From assembly GCF_024679095.1 (NCBI RefSeq), contig NC_066577.1, forward strand, positions 5,190,348-5,254,347: DNA of 64,000 nt, in the 5' to 3' direction. The position numbers and the translations under genes are program-made. Positions within the stretch are counted from its first letter, which is position 1; each line of letters begins with the position of its first letter. Below are positions 23,551 to 37,600 of the stretch, piece after piece. This stretch comes from Eriocheir sinensis (lineage: Eukaryota; Arthropoda; Malacostraca; Decapoda; Varunidae). The notes below the pieces were generated by a model that was not told where the DNA came from, did not search any database, and was given only the letters and a program-made list of their open reading frames with translations.

Positions 23551-24149
23551 TGTTATGGAGTGAATGTATGAATGGAAGGAACGGTGAAGGAGGAGGAGGT
23601 ATTAGAGGTTGATGAAGAATGTAAGGAATGAATATATTGAAAAAACAGTTGAGAGGAAAGATTAAAAAGAAGGAAGCATTTGTTGGCAAGGAAAGGGAAA
23701 GGAAGGAGGGACGAAGGAATAGAAGAAGGAATTAGAAGTTGAAGAAGAAGAATTGAAGGAAAGACAATATAGAAAAAAACTGTTGAAAAAGGAGAGATTG
23801 AAAAGAGAGAAGAAAGAAATTGTAGGCAAGGAAAATGGAAGGAAAAGGAGGAAAACAAGGAAGAAGAGGTAGAGGTTGAAAAGAAGAACAAAGAAGAAAA
23901 GGAGGAGAAAGGAAGGAAAAAGAAGAAAGAAAAAGGAAGACTGGTATGAAGGAGGAGGAAGAGGAGGAGAGAAAAGGAAGAGAAAGGAAGAAAGAAAAAT
24001 ACAGAAGTAACAGGACATGGAAAACAGTGCAAAGAAAACAAGAAAAATAAAGAAAACAATAATTGGAAGAGAAGGAAGGAGAGAAGAAAGAAAGAGAGAA
24101 AGGAAGAGGAGGAGGAGGAGGAGGAAGAAGAGAAGGAACACATATGAAT

Positions 24150-24223
<74 letters not shown>

Positions 24224-24310
24224 TCCTTTATGTGTCAGGGGGGGCATGTGTCTGGGGGGGGTTGTCAACATACTGTGGGGAGAAATCCTGTGGGTCCTGT
24301 GGGCTGTGGT

Positions 24311-24344
<34 letters not shown>

Positions 24345-24560
24345 TAGGAGAAATCGTGTGTGGTTGTGTGTGTGTGTGTGTGTGTGTGTGTTATATATAG
24401 AGCAGCTTACCCATAACAGAATCTCTAGACACACACACACATACACCCACACACACACACACACCCACACGCGCAAACAAACAAACGCACAACTATTCCG
24501 TGAAGTTGATCTATATGTTCCCATTCTGTGTGTGTGTGTGTGTGTGTAAAGCCATTCCAA
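24150..24560. repeat. CA/GT and GA microsatellites in the 3'UTR
   Basis: Runs of CA (24152-24191), GA (24192-24218, 24314-24342) and GT (24359-24390, 24525-24547). Confidence 0.9.
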
Positions 24561-25022
24561 ATCATCCTACAATCGTGTGAGTGTGTCGTTCTGTCCTGTC
24601 CTCCGTTCCGACACATCCGCCGACGAACTCAAGATAATAATAATGATAATAATAATAATAAAACTAATCTCGGGTGTGTGTTATGCGACCCATCTGTCCT
24701 GTACATATTTATACATACATATACATACAAAAAATATATATATAAAGAGTAAGAGATATATAGAGAAATATTATTATAGGTCAAGCCAGTTCTTTTTATA
24801 TATATATGTGATGATGATGATGATGAGTGTTTTAAATCAACGTAATCGTCCAGTGTTTTTTTTTTTTTTCTCATTTGATGGTTGTTAAGTGTTTTTTTGT
24901 CTCGTTTTAGAAGTTAGACAATCGTTGGTTCTATTTGTTTTTTTTTGTGCCTGAGAGAGAGAGAGAGAGATGTGTGTGATCGTCTTTTTCGTCCCACAAA
25001 TTATCTGAAGATGAACGAAATC

Positions 25023-25028
25023 AATAAA
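25023..25028 (+). terminator. Candidate poly(A) signal, plus-strand gene
   Basis: AATAAA in an AT-rich context is followed about 25 bases later by a T/GT-rich element (GATTGTTTTTTGTTC), the usual arrangement of a cleavage and polyadenylation site. Confidence 0.5.
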
Positions 25029-25076
25029 AATAATTGCCAAAGAGTTGATTGTTTTTTGTTCTAACCTACCACAACC

Positions 25077-25150
25077 ACCACCACCACCACCACCACCATT
25101 ACCACCACAACCACCACCACCATTACCACCACCACCACCACTACTGCTAC
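25077..25150. repeat. (CCA)n microsatellite
   Basis: Tandem ACCACC runs just after the putative poly(A) site. Confidence 0.9.
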
Positions 25151-25214
25151 CTCTACCATCACCCCCGTCACCATCCCCTACAGGCTCCTTTACACAGGCC
25201 CAATTTGTGACTCC

Positions 25215-25340
25215 TCCTCCATGACGCAGTGGTTAGTGTGCCGAGCTGCAATTCCACGGCCCTGGGTTTAAATACTGGCCTGGGGTGCCGGCATGCAGTC
25301 CACCCAGCCATTCAACCTTCTTTTGGGGATCAGTGACGCA
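25215..25340 (+). mobile_element. tRNA-like SINE fragment
   Basis: ATGACGCAGTGGTTAGTGTG resembles the tRNA-like A box, and GGCCCTGGGTTTAAATACTG a decayed B box. Confidence 0.45.
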
Positions 25341-25585
25341 TGGGTAGCTTAGTAAACCCACCTCAATTCTCTCTATCCTCCTTAATCTCTCCCAATCTCT
25401 CATCTCCTTCAATCTTTCCTTCCTCCCTTCTCACCATTTTCTCCTCCATTCTATCTCCTCTTCCCTACATAACCTTCTCCTTCTCCACTTCCTTTCTTCC
25501 GCTTCTTCCCTCCTCTTGTTATATTTCTTCTCTACTTCTTACTCCTCCTCTCCGTTCTCTATCTTTTCCTAAGCCTCCTCACCTA

Positions 25586-25657
<72 letters not shown>

Positions 25658-25744
25658 TCTGTTTCCTTGTCCTGGGGTGATTTTTTTCAGACACAGGCTT
25701 GAAGGACCAATGCAGTGAGGATGAGTACTGAGGCTGTGTGAGGC

Positions 25745-25960
25745 TATAGCAGTGGCTGAGTTGATAGCGTGATGGCGCCGCGTTCAGGACGATGCGAGTT
25801 CAATCCCCGCCCGGTGCCACCAAGCTGGGATTTTTCAGCCGCCGCCGAGTGGCTTAAATCTACCCACATGCTGTCCAGAAGACCACCTATCAACCTGGAC
25901 TCTAGATTCTAGGATTAAAGATGAGCTCCGGGAGGGCAGCATGAGCCAATGTCTCCTGGG
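25745..25960 (+). mobile_element. tRNA-derived SINE, same family as 20,022
   Basis: AGCAGTGGCTGAGTTGATAG and GCGAGTTCAATCCCCGCC are the A- and B-box regions; the body GGGATTTTTCAGCCGCCGCC and CTACCCACATGCTGTCC match the copy at 20,022. Confidence 0.72.
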
Positions 25961-25961
25961 C

Positions 25962-26140
25962 CCTAATAACTAGATTCATTTATATTTATCGTTAAAATAG
26001 TTAATTCCTGATGGTTCTTGGCAATAGTAAGCCGTCAGAAACCAGTAAATGCTATGCTCTGAGTACAATGATCTGGTAATGTTGATCTAGGCCCATGGAT
26101 TTGTGGCCAGGCACGCTGACCACTGCACCGCGGAGCTGGT
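25962..26140 (-). mobile_element. Diverged SINE in reverse orientation
   Basis: Read on the minus strand, GCGGTGCAGTGGTCAGCGTG is a tRNA-like A-box region. The distal phrase CTCTGAGTACAATGATCTGG has a relative at 48,630 (CTCTGAGTACGATAATCTGG). Confidence 0.45.
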
Positions 26141-26275
26141 GAAGATGGCTGTGTTAGGGAAGCTGAGGCAGTACTGTGTGGTCCAATGCTTCTACTACTA
26201 CTACTATTACCACTACTACTACTACTACTACTGCTACTACTACTACCATCACTACTAATATATGACTTAAAACCT

Positions 26276-27680
26276 GAAAAAAGGCAGAAATTAAAGCTGA
26301 AAAAAGGTATATATTAAAGCTGAAAAAAGGCAGAAATTAAAGCTGAAAAAAGGCAGAAATTAAAGCTGAAAAAAGGCAGAAATTAAAGCTGAAAAAAGGC
26401 AGAAATTAAAGCTGAAAAAAGGCAGAAATTAAAGCTGAAAAAAGGCAGAAATTAAAGCTGAAAAAAGGCAGAAATTAAAGCTGAAAAAAGGCAGAAATTA
26501 AAGCTGAAAAAAGGCAGAAATTAAAGCTGAAAAAAGGCAGAAATTAAAGCTGAAAAAAGGCAGAAATTAAAGCTGAAAAAAGGCAGAAATTAAAGCTGAA
26601 AAAAGGCAGAAATTAAAGCTGAAAAAAGGCAGAAATTAAAGCTGAAAAAAGGCAGAAATTAAAGCTGAAAAAAGGCAGAAATTAAAGCTGAAAAAAGGCA
26701 GAAATTAAAGCTGAAAAAAGGCAGAAATTAAAGCTTAAAAAAGGCAGAAATTAAAGCTGAAAAAAGGCAGAAATTAAAAGCTGAAAAAAGGCAGAAATTA
26801 AAGCTGAAAAAAGGTAGAAATTAAAGCTGAAAAAAGGCAGAAATTAAAGCTGAAAAAGGGAGAAATTAACGCTGAAAAAAGGCAGAAATTAAAGCTGAAA
26901 AAAGGCAGAAATTAACGCTGAAAAAAGGCAGAAATTAAAGCTGAAAAAAGGCAGAAATTAAAGCTGAAAAAAGGCAGAAATTAAAGCTGAAAAAAGGCAG
27001 AAATTAAAGCTGAAAAAAAGCAAAAATTAAAGCTGAAAAAAGGCAGAAATTAAACCTGAAAAAAGGCAGAAATTAAAGCTGAAAAAAGGTAGAAATTAAA
27101 GCTGAAAAAAGGTAGAAATTAAAGCTGAAAAAAGGCAGAAATTAAAGCTGAAAAAAGGGAGAAATTAAAGCTGAAAAAAGGCAGAAATTAAAGCTGAAAA
27201 AAGGCAGAAATTAAAGCTGAAAAAAGGCAGAAATTAAAGCTGGAAAAAGGGAGAAATTAAAGCTGAAAAAAGGCAGAAATTAAAGCTGAAAAAAGGCAGA
27301 AATTAAAGCTTAAAAAGGCAGAAATTAAAGCTGAAAAAAGGCAGAAATTAAAAGCTGAAAAAAGGCAGAAATTAAACCTGAAAAAAGGCAGAAATTAAAC
27401 CTGAAAAAAGGCAGAAATTAAAGCTGAAAAAAGGCAGAAATTAAAGCTGAAAAAAGGGAGAAATTAAAGCTGAAAAAAGGCAGAAATTAAAGCTGAAAAA
27501 AGGCAGAAATTAAACCTGAAAAAAGGCAGAAATTAAAGCTGAAAAAAGGTAGAAATTAAAGCTGAAAAAAGGGAGAAATTAAAGCTGAAAAAAGGCAGAA
27601 ATTAAAGCTGAAAAAAGGCAGAAATCAAAGCTGAAAAAAGGCAGAAATCAAAGCTGAAAAAAGGCAGAAATTAAAGCTGA
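26276..27680. repeat. 23-bp minisatellite, about 60 copies
   Basis: The unit GCTGAAAAAAGGCAGAAATT plus AAA is repeated head to tail with rare variants (GGTAG, GGGAG, AACGCTG, AACCTG). Variants cluster in the right half and repeat as blocks, showing segmental duplication within the array. It is followed by a TAA run (27681-27757). Confidence 0.97.
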
Positions 27681-27736
<56 letters not shown>

Positions 27737-27884
27737 TAATAATAATAATAATAATAAAGATGGTCCCCAACTTCTAAACAAGTTATATTCCGGAAGGCTG
27801 TTTGTATATTGAATTGTTCCTAAGTCGCTATTTTCCCATTTTTCTATTGTTACGATCCTTATTATAATCTTTAATACGCTTTAA

Positions 27885-28525
27885 CCTGGTAGCAGCGATG
27901 GGCCAAATTTGTGGCTTTACCGTGTAGCAGTAACGGGCCAAATTTGTGGCTTTACCGTGTAGCAGTAACGGGCCAAATTTGTGGCTTTACCGTGTAGCAG
28001 TGACGGGCCAAATTTGTGGCTTTACCGTGTAGCAGTGACGGGCCAAATTTGTGGCTTTACCGTGTAGCAGTGATGGACCAAATTTGTGGCTTTACCGTGT
28101 AGCAGTGACGGGCCAAATTTGTGGCTTTACCGTGTAGCAGCGATGGGCCAAATTTGTGGCTTTACCGTGTAGCAGCGTTGGGCCAAATTTGTGGCTTTAC
28201 CGTGTAGCAGCGATGGAATAAATTTGTGGCTTTACCGTGTAACAGACCAAATTTGTGGCTTTACCGTGTAGCTTTACCGTGTAGCAGCGACAGGCCAAAT
28301 TTGTGGCTTTACCGTGTAGCAGTGATGGGCCAAATTTGTGGCTTTACCGTAGTATGTTAACAGACCAAATTTGTGGCTTTACCGTGTAGCAGCGATGGGC
28401 CAAATTTGTGGCTTTACCGTGTAGCAGCGATGGGCCAAATTCGTGCCATGACATAACCCCCCAAAAAATAAATGATGCATGAACTGATCACAAATGCTTT
28501 GATATGTATTTTGAAATGGTTTGCG
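27885..28525 (-). mobile_element. Family-1 TTAA MITE, reverse orientation, about 15 repeats, one end lost
   Basis: TTAA at 27881-27884 precedes CCTGGTAGCAGCG; about fifteen 35-base units follow, including irregular ones near 28210-28360. The body ends at GATATGTATTTTGAAATGG without the far terminus. Confidence 0.8.
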
Positions 28526-28661
28526 TGAGTCACCAACCAGTCACACCAGCGCTGTTACTCGCATAACAGCAAATTTTTCTCGCACAAAACGAATACTTGG
28601 CACATTTAGGTTAGTCGCATATGAGCGAATTTGCATATTTTGAACTCGCATATATTGAATG

Positions 28662-29090
28662 CAGGTAACTCTTGATTTACGCGAGTTTGGTTTACGTGTT
28701 TTTTGAAATAATGCGTGGTCCAAAATCCATATAAAAGTTTAATTCACACATTTTTTTCCACTTATACGCGATATTTTATGGAGTGTCCACCAGATGTCTC
28801 GCGCAACTGGACTCACACGGCCACACAGCTGAGCTCAGTTCTTCCCACGCGCCACTTGAACAACAATACAGTACCCACGCTGCCACGCTACTCAACAACA
28901 ACAACAACACCCTCGCTGCTGTGCTACCATGAGGGGAAGGGCAGCCAGAGGAGGAACCACGAGAGGGAGAGGAGTCAGAGTGATACAGTAGGCAATAAAG
29001 GTACAAACCTACCTCTTGTTTGATTTACACTGTTTTTGATTTACGCCACCTCTCAAGGACACAATACTCACGTAAATCAAGAGTTACCTG
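28662..29090. mobile_element. Tigger/pogo-like MITE, 429 bp, relative of 366-1131
   Basis: The ends CAGGTAACTCTTGATTTACG and its complement at 29090 are inverted repeats, with TA at 29091. The interior shares long identity with the 366-1131 element (inverted), including GAGGGGAAGGGCAGCCAGAG. Confidence 0.75.
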
Positions 29091-29242
29091 TACTTGGTGT
29101 ACTACGCAGAAGGTGCACAACTCAAAATTTGGACTTGCAGAAGTATTGCGAACATGATTTTAACTTACGACGCAGTCTGTTCAAAAGTCTGGTGTTCGTA
29201 AGTAGGGTAGTGTCTGTAACATCAATGTGCACACAAGTTTAA

Positions 29243-29565
29243 CCCCTTCACTACGGCCAAGCCAAAACAGCGTCCCGCGCCGTATCCAGGATCACTGTGC
29301 GCCAAATTTCAAATGTTGCTATTGAATATAACAAGTTTTCAGCCATAAACTCAACACAATCATCATGTATTATATATGAAAACATGCAGAATTAAATGGT
29401 GCACATAAAGAAACATAAACTAATTGATAACTTTGAGATGTAAGCATAAATATAGATAAAATAACTTGTATATTGGCTAAAGCGAGCCAGGACGCAGTAC
29501 ACACATCCTTGGATATGGTACGGGGCACGCAAGGATGCAATATATGCGTCCTCATGTTGAAGGGG
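29243..29565. mobile_element. Candidate TTAA-type MITE, family 3 (323 bp)
   Basis: TTAA (29239-29242) precedes CCCCTTCACTACGGCC; the right end GTTGAAGGGG is followed by TCAA. The termini CCCCTTC/GAAGGGG are inverted. Nearby, 29575-29670 repeats an inner phrase (TATTGGCTAAAGCGAGCCAG). Confidence 0.5.
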
Positions 29566-29858
29566 TCAATAAAAGATATTTTTGAGATGTAAACAAAAAT
29601 AAAGAGATAAAATAACTCGTATATTGGCTAAAGCGAGCCAGGACACAGTATACGCGACCTCGGATATGGTACGGGGCAATAAAAATAAGAATCAAAATAA
29701 CAACTAAACAAACCTCTCGGACTGACCTTGAATGCTGCGTTGCTATTGGTCGGATTCTGGGTCAGCTGCACACAGTCTCCCTTCTCATTGGCCGATGGGG
29801 TCTGGCCGAGAGGCTTCCCACCAATCAAAACTCAAGGGTGCAACGAATCATATCCAGT

Positions 29859-31058
<1,200 letters not shown>

Positions 31059-31374
31059 TCACCTATCCAGCGTCACCTGCGATATCCCGTAACAACCCTT
31101 ATGAAGCCTTGCATATGAGGGCGGCGTGGGCTGGCGTGGGTCTGGGGGGTAGTGCGGCCCCTGATCCCCGACGTAGGCATAGGGTAGGCGGAGAACCCAG
31201 TATGCGGAGGCCGAGAGCTTGACCGGGAGTGACGTAGGTGGTTGAGGGATGAATCGCGGGCAGGGGTCGGGCGCTGGTTGAACTTGTGGCGAGAGAGTGA
31301 CGTTAACGGGAGCCTTCGGGGTGACGATGTGGAGCCTCATCAGCTGTCCGTTCATGATGCCCCCACCGCTGCGA
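31059..31374 (-). CDS. SMG8: SMG8 exon 18 (C-terminus and stop)
   Basis: Acceptor CTCCCACAG at the exon edge, with an in-frame alternative AG 6 bases inside (TCGCAG). It encodes [32 protein letters not shown] and [16 protein letters not shown], ending at TGA (31059-31061), matching the human C-terminal domain. Confidence 0.95.
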
Positions 31375-34134
31375 CTGTGGGAGGGAGTGACGAGTGAGCT
31401 GTGGGGTCTGGGTGGAGATAGCGGGGACGAGAAGGGAGTAGAACGGAATGAAGGGAGTGGGAGGTGATGGAACGGAAGGGAGGATAGGAAACTGGAGGAA
31501 GAAAGGAAGTGGAGGATAGAGGGAGGGATGGGGAGGGAGGAAGGGAGTGGAAGATGAAAGAAGAGAAGGGAGAATAGGGAAAAGGAAGGAGTAGAAGGGA
31601 AGAAAGGGGGTGGAAGGTGAAAGATGGGAAGGGAGGATAGGGAAAAGGAAGGAGTAGAAGGGGAGGAAGAAAGGGAGGGGAGGAGAAGGGGAGGGAAAAA
31701 GGGATTAGAAGATGATAGAAGGGAAGGGAGAATAGGGAAAAGGAAGGAGAATAGAAGGAAGGGAGTGGAGGATAAAGGGAGGGAACGGAGGAGTAGAAAA
31801 TGGATGAAGAAAGGGAGTGGAGACTAAAGCTAACCATCGTCTCAGTACACACACACACACACACACACACACCCAATCCCTCCTCCTCTCTCTCCCCAAT
31901 CCCTCCTCCTCCTCCTCCCCCCAATCCCCTCCCTCCTCCCTCCCTGCCCCCCCAACACACCTGCACGGACACGGGAAGTACAGGGGCATGTCAGCGTTGG
32001 CGATCTTGGTGGCATTATCCTTTACGAGCCCTGACGGAGAGGCCTTCAGGTGACGGTCAGGGGAAGCCAGCATGAATCGATGTCCCCCTTTGCACTCGTA
32101 TTCCACGCCCAGGAAGATCTTGACGGAGAACTCGTGGAGGTCTGCGTGGAGGGGGTGGATTAGCGGTGGAGGGAAGATGGAGGGAGAACTGGAAGGAAGG
32201 GAGCGGAAGAAGAGGAGGAGATGAGGAAAACACAGGAAGAATGACTGGAGGAGAAGAAAGATTGGAGAGAAAAAGGGAGATAAGGAGGAGGTAAGGGAGG
32301 AGAAGAGAGGAAGAATGACTGGAGGAGAAGAAAGATTGGAGAGAAAAAGGGAAGAGGGAGAAGAGTGGAGGAGGAAGTAGGGAGAAGAGGAGGAGGAAGT
32401 AGAAGGGAGGAAGGGAGAGAGGAGATAGGGAGGAAGGGAGGATGGATAGGGAGGGTAAAGAGAGGAAGGGAGAGAAGATAGGAAGAATAGGGAGGAAGGG
32501 AGGAAAGGAGGGAAGATAGGGAGGGTAAAGGGAGGAAGGGAGGGGAGATAGGAAGGGTAGAGGGAGAGAGGGAGAAGATAGGGAGGAAGGGAATGGAAGA
32601 TCAGCTGTTTCTCTCCCTCATTCCCTTCCTCCTCCTCCTCCTCCTCTTCTTACATCTCTTCCTCCTCCTCCTCCTCCTCCTCTTCTTCTTCCATCTCTTC
32701 CTCCTCCTCCTCCTCCTTTTCTTCTTCTTCCTCCTCCTCCTCCTCCTCCTCCTCCTCCTCCTCCTCCTCCTCCTCCTCCTCCTCTTCCTCCTCCTCCTCC
32801 ACACAAAAAAAGGAGAAATCAAAATGAAGAGAAAGAAAGAAAGAAAAATAAGAAAAAGGAAAAAAAAGGAAAAAATATGACAAAAAAAAAATCACACACA
32901 CACACTCTTCCTCTTCTTCCTCTTCTTCCTCTTCAACTATAGTGCCTTCCTCTCCTCCTCCTCCTCCTCCTCCTTCTACATCAATCTTTCTCTCCATCTC
33001 TCTTCTCCTCCTCCATCCCTCCTTCCTTCCTTCCTCCCTTCTCACTCTCTCCTCTCCTTCAATTCTTCCTCCTTCTCATTTTTCTTCCTCTCCTCCTCCT
33101 CCTCCTCCTTCTTTTCCTTCCCTTTCATCTTCTCTTCTCTCCTTCTCCTCCTCCCTTTCCCTCTCCTATCCTATCATCTCCCTTCCCTTCCCTTCCCTTT
33201 CCCTCTCTCCCCTCCCCTCCCTTACTTTCCCCTCCTCTCTCCTCCTCCTCCTCCTCCTCTGTACCCACCTCCACATCTGTTCTTCTTGTTCTTGAGGAGC
33301 AGAGCCTTCTTGCCGAGGGTGTCCGCAATAGCCGGCCACTTCTCCCTGTCCTCAATCTTCACCGTCACATCCCACGGCAGGAGGAAATTGGTCCCGGGGA
33401 GGAAGCCGGGTTGGTCGCATATACCTGGGGAGGGAGGCGGTGTGAGGGAGAGGAGGAGGAGGAGGAGGAGGAGGAGGAGAATGAGGGAGAGAGAGGAAGG
33501 GAAGAGAAGAGAAGAGAAGAGAAGGGAAGGGAAGGGAAGGGAAGAGAAGGGAAGGGAAGAGAAGGAGAAGGGAAGGGAAGGAAAGAGAAGGGTAAGATTG
33601 TGTGTGTGTTTGTGTGTGTGTGTGTGTGGTTATGTGTGAGAGAGAAGGAGGAGGAGGAGGAGGAGGAGGAGAAGAAAGGAAGAGGGAAGAGGTGGAGGAA
33701 AGGAAAGGCTGTAGGTAGGGAAGGGAAGGGAAGGGAAGAGAAGGAAAGGGAAGAGAAAGGAAGGAAAGGGAAGGGAAAGGGAAGGGAAGGGAAGTGAAGG
33801 AAAGGGAAAGGGAAGGGAAGGGAAGGAAAGGAAAGGGAAGGGATGGAAATAGAAAGGAAGGGAAGGGAAGGGAAGGAAAGGAAAGGGAAGGGATGGAAAT
33901 AGAAAGGAAGGGAAGGGAAGGGAAAGGAAGGAAAGGAAAGGAAGGGCAACACACACACACACATACACACAAACACACACACAGGTAACTCTCTCTCTCC
34001 CCATTCACCCCATTCTCTCACACACACACACACACACACACACAGGTAACTCTCTCTCCCCACCCACCCCATTCTCTCACACACACACACACACACACAC
34101 ACAGGTAACTCTCTCTCTCCCCACCCTGCCCATT

Positions 34135-34182
<48 letters not shown>

Positions 34183-34524
34183 AGCGTTATGGGAGTACAG
34201 GGAGGATGGTCCGAGACAGGTGAGGGCCCAGGAGGAGTATTGGGCCAGTAGACCGGACGGCGAGGCGGTTGTCAGCATGCCCGGTAGATATTCGGTAGTG
34301 GATGCCTGCCGGATGATCCCTCGGTCTGTGTGGGGAGGAAGTGGATGAAGTGGATGAGTTTAGGTGGATAATTATAACAACTACTACAACTACTACTACT
34401 ACTACTACTATTACTATTACTAAGAAGAAGTAGAAGAAAAAGAAGAACAAGAGAGGAGGAGGAGGAGGAGGAGGAACAAGAGAGGAAGAGGAAGAAGAGG
34501 AGGAAAGACACATTGCCAACCCAC

Positions 34525-34555
<31 letters not shown>

Positions 34556-34584
34556 ATGTGACAAGACAAAGGAAGGAAGGAAGC

Positions 34585-34627
<43 letters not shown>

Positions 34628-37600
34628 CCTTTCCAATCATCCGCACATCATCCTTAGTCAACGTAATCACCACTTGCGACCCGCCCCCGTGGCTATGTTC
34701 GCCCCCGGTCATCCGCCCCGCTGTCGCCCCGCCGCACACACTCCCACTCAGCCCCCCGACCCCCCCCAGACTAAGCCCGGGAGTGTGGGGGGTGCCGGAG
34801 TCAGTGGGGTCGCGGGGTAGGAGCTGCTGGGCTGGGGCGTCTATGTCACTGCGGGGGAGGTCAGAGGTCGCGGTGGAGGCTGTGGTGGTGGTGGTGATGG
34901 TGGTGGTTGTGTCGCTGTCGTCATCCTCGGAGCCGGAGACCTTGGCGGCTGTGGGGGTAGTGGGGGTGAGTGGTGATGGAAAGGGAAAGGAAGGGAAGGG
35001 AAGGAAAGGGAAGGAAAGGGAAGGAAAGGAAAGGGAAGGAAAGGGAAGGGAAGGAAAGGGAAGGAAAGGAAGGGAAGGAAGGGAAGGAAGGGTAGGAAGA
35101 AAGGAAAGGGAAGGAAAGGGAAGGAAAGGTAAGGGAAGGAAAGGAAAGGGAAGGAAAGGGAAGGGAAGGAAAGGAAAGGGAAGGAAAGGGAAGGGAAGGA
35201 AAGGAAAGGGAAGGGAAGGAAAGGAAAGGGAAGGAAAGGAAAGGGAGGAAGGAAAGGTAAGGAAAGGAAAGGGAAGGAAAGGGAAGGAAGGAAGGAAGGA
35301 AGGAAGGAAGGGAAGGAAGGAAGGGAAGGAAGGGAGGAAGGGAAGGAAGGAAGGAAGGAAGGAAGGAAGGAAGGGAAGGAAGAAGGAAGGAAGGGAAGGA
35401 AGGGAAGGGAAGGAAGGGAAGGAAGGAAGGAAGGAAAGGAAGGGTATTTAAGGGAAGGAAGGAAGGAAGGAAGGAAAGGGAAGGAAAGGGAAGGAAAGGA
35501 AAGGGAAGGAAAGGGAAGGGAAGGAAAGGGAAGGAAAGGGAAGGAAAGGGAAGGGAAAGGAAGGAAAGGAAAGGAAGGGCAACACACACACACACATGGG
35601 GGTAACTTTTTTGATATGCCAGAAAAAAATGCCCCAAAAAAGAAGAAATAAAAGGCCTGTAGTGGTGATGATTGTGGTGTTGATGGTGGTGATGGTGTTG
35701 ATGTGGTGTTGGTGTTGATCCTTCCTTTCTCCCATTCTTCCCTTTCCCTTCCTCTCATCAAACCAGTCTTTCTTCCTCCTTTTTCCTCCATTTCTCCCTC
35801 CTTCCTTCTCTTCCTTCCTTCCTTCCTTTCTTCTTTCATCTTTCCTGTTCCTTGTCCCTTCATTTCTCCCTCCTTCCTTTCTCCCATTCTTCCTCCTTCC
35901 CTCCTTCCTTCTCTCCTCTCTCCCTTCCTTCCTTTGTTCCTTCTCACCCTCCCTTCCTTCCTTCCTTTCTCCTATTCTTCCCCTTTCTCTTCCTCTCATC
36001 AAACCAGTCTTTCTTCCTCCTTTTTCCTCCATTTCTCCCTCCTTCCTTCTCTCCCTTCCTTCCTTCCTTCCTTTCTCCTATTCTTCCCTTTCCCTTCCTC
36101 TCATCAAACCAGTCTTTCTTCCTCCTTTTTCCTCCATTTCTCCCTCCTTCCTTCTCTCCCTTCCTTCCTTCCTTCCTTCCTTCCATTCTTCCCTTTCCCT
36201 TCCCCTTCCCTCCTTCCTTCCTTCCTTCCTTTCTCCCATTCTTCCCTTTCCCTTCCTCTCATCAAACCAGTCTTTCTTCCTCCTTTTTCCTCCATTTCTC
36301 CCTCCTTCCTTCTCTCCCTTCCTTCCTTTCTTCCATCCTTCCCCTTCTCTCCTCTCTCCCTTCCTTCCTTCCTTCCTTTCTCCCATTCTTCCCTTACCCT
36401 TCCTCTCAACAAACCAGTCTTTCTTCCTCCTTTTCCTCCATTTCTCCTCCTTCCTTCTCTCCCTTCCTTCCTTCCTTCCTTTCTCCTTTTCTTCCCTTTC
36501 CCTTCCTCTCATCAAACCAGTCTTTCTTCCTCCTTTTTCCTCCATTTCTCCCTCCTTCCCTCCTTCCTTCCTTCCTTCCTTCCTTTCTCCTATTCTTCCC
36601 TTTCCCTTCCTCTCATCAAACCAGTCTTTCTTCCTCCTTTTTCCTCCATTTCTTCCTCCTTCCTTCTCTTCCTTCCTTCCTTCCTTCCTTTCTCCTATTC
36701 TTCCCTTTCCCTTCCTCTCATCAAACCAGTCTTTCTTCCTCCTTTTTCCTCCATTTCTCCCTCCTTCCTTCTCTCCCTTCCTTCCTTCCTTCCTTCCTTC
36801 CTCCTATTCTTCCCTTTCCCTTCCTCTCATCAAACCAGTCTTTCTTCCTCCTTTTTCCTCCATTTCTCCCTCCTTCCTTCCTTCCTTCTCTTCCTTCCTT
36901 CCTTCCTTCCTTTCTTCCCCTTTCCCTTCCTCTCATCAAACCAGTCTTTCTTCCTCCTTTTTCCTCCATTTCTCCCTCCTTCCTTCTCTCCCTTCCTTCC
37001 TTCCTTCCTTTCTCCTATTCTTCCCTTTCTCTTTCCTCTCATCAAACCAGTCTTTCTTCATCCTTTTTCCTCCATTAATCCCTCCTTCCTTCTCTCCTTC
37101 CTTCCTTCCCTTTCTCCTATTCTTCCTTCTCTTCCTCTCATCAACCCAGTCTTTCTTCCGCCTTTGTCCTCCTTTTCTCCCTCCTTCCTTCTCTCCCTTC
37201 CTTCCTTCCTTCCTTTCTCTTCTTCCCTTCCTCTCATCAAACCAGTCTTTCTTCCTCCTTTTTCCTCCATTTCTCCCTCCTTCCTTCTCTCCCTTCCTTC
37301 CTTCCCTCCTTCCTTTCTCCCATTCTTCCCTTTCTCTTTCTCTCATCAAACCAGTCTTTCTTCCTCCTTTTTCCTCCATTTCTTCCTCCTTCCTTCTCTC
37401 CCTTCCTTCCTTCCTTCCTTTCTCCTATTCTTCCCTTTCCCTTCCTCTCATCAAACCAGTCTTTCTTCCTCCTTTTTCCTCCATTTCTCCCTCCTTCCTT
37501 CTCTCCCTTCCTTCCTTCCCTCCTTCCTTTCTCCCATTCTTCCCTTTCCCTTCCTCTCATCAAACCAGTCTTTCTTCCTCCTTTTTCCTCCATTTCTTCC

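Larger units (their letters stand above)
22457..25045 (+). other. Probable 3'UTR of the plus-strand gene
   Basis: After the stop codon come short tandem repeats (GACTGGTTGTGTGG-type at 22460-22575), AG and GATGAT runs, CT- and GA-rich tracts (23040-24140), CA/GT runs (24150-24550) and AT-rich sequence. No conserved coding frame is seen. It ends at the poly(A) signal described next. Confidence 0.45.
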
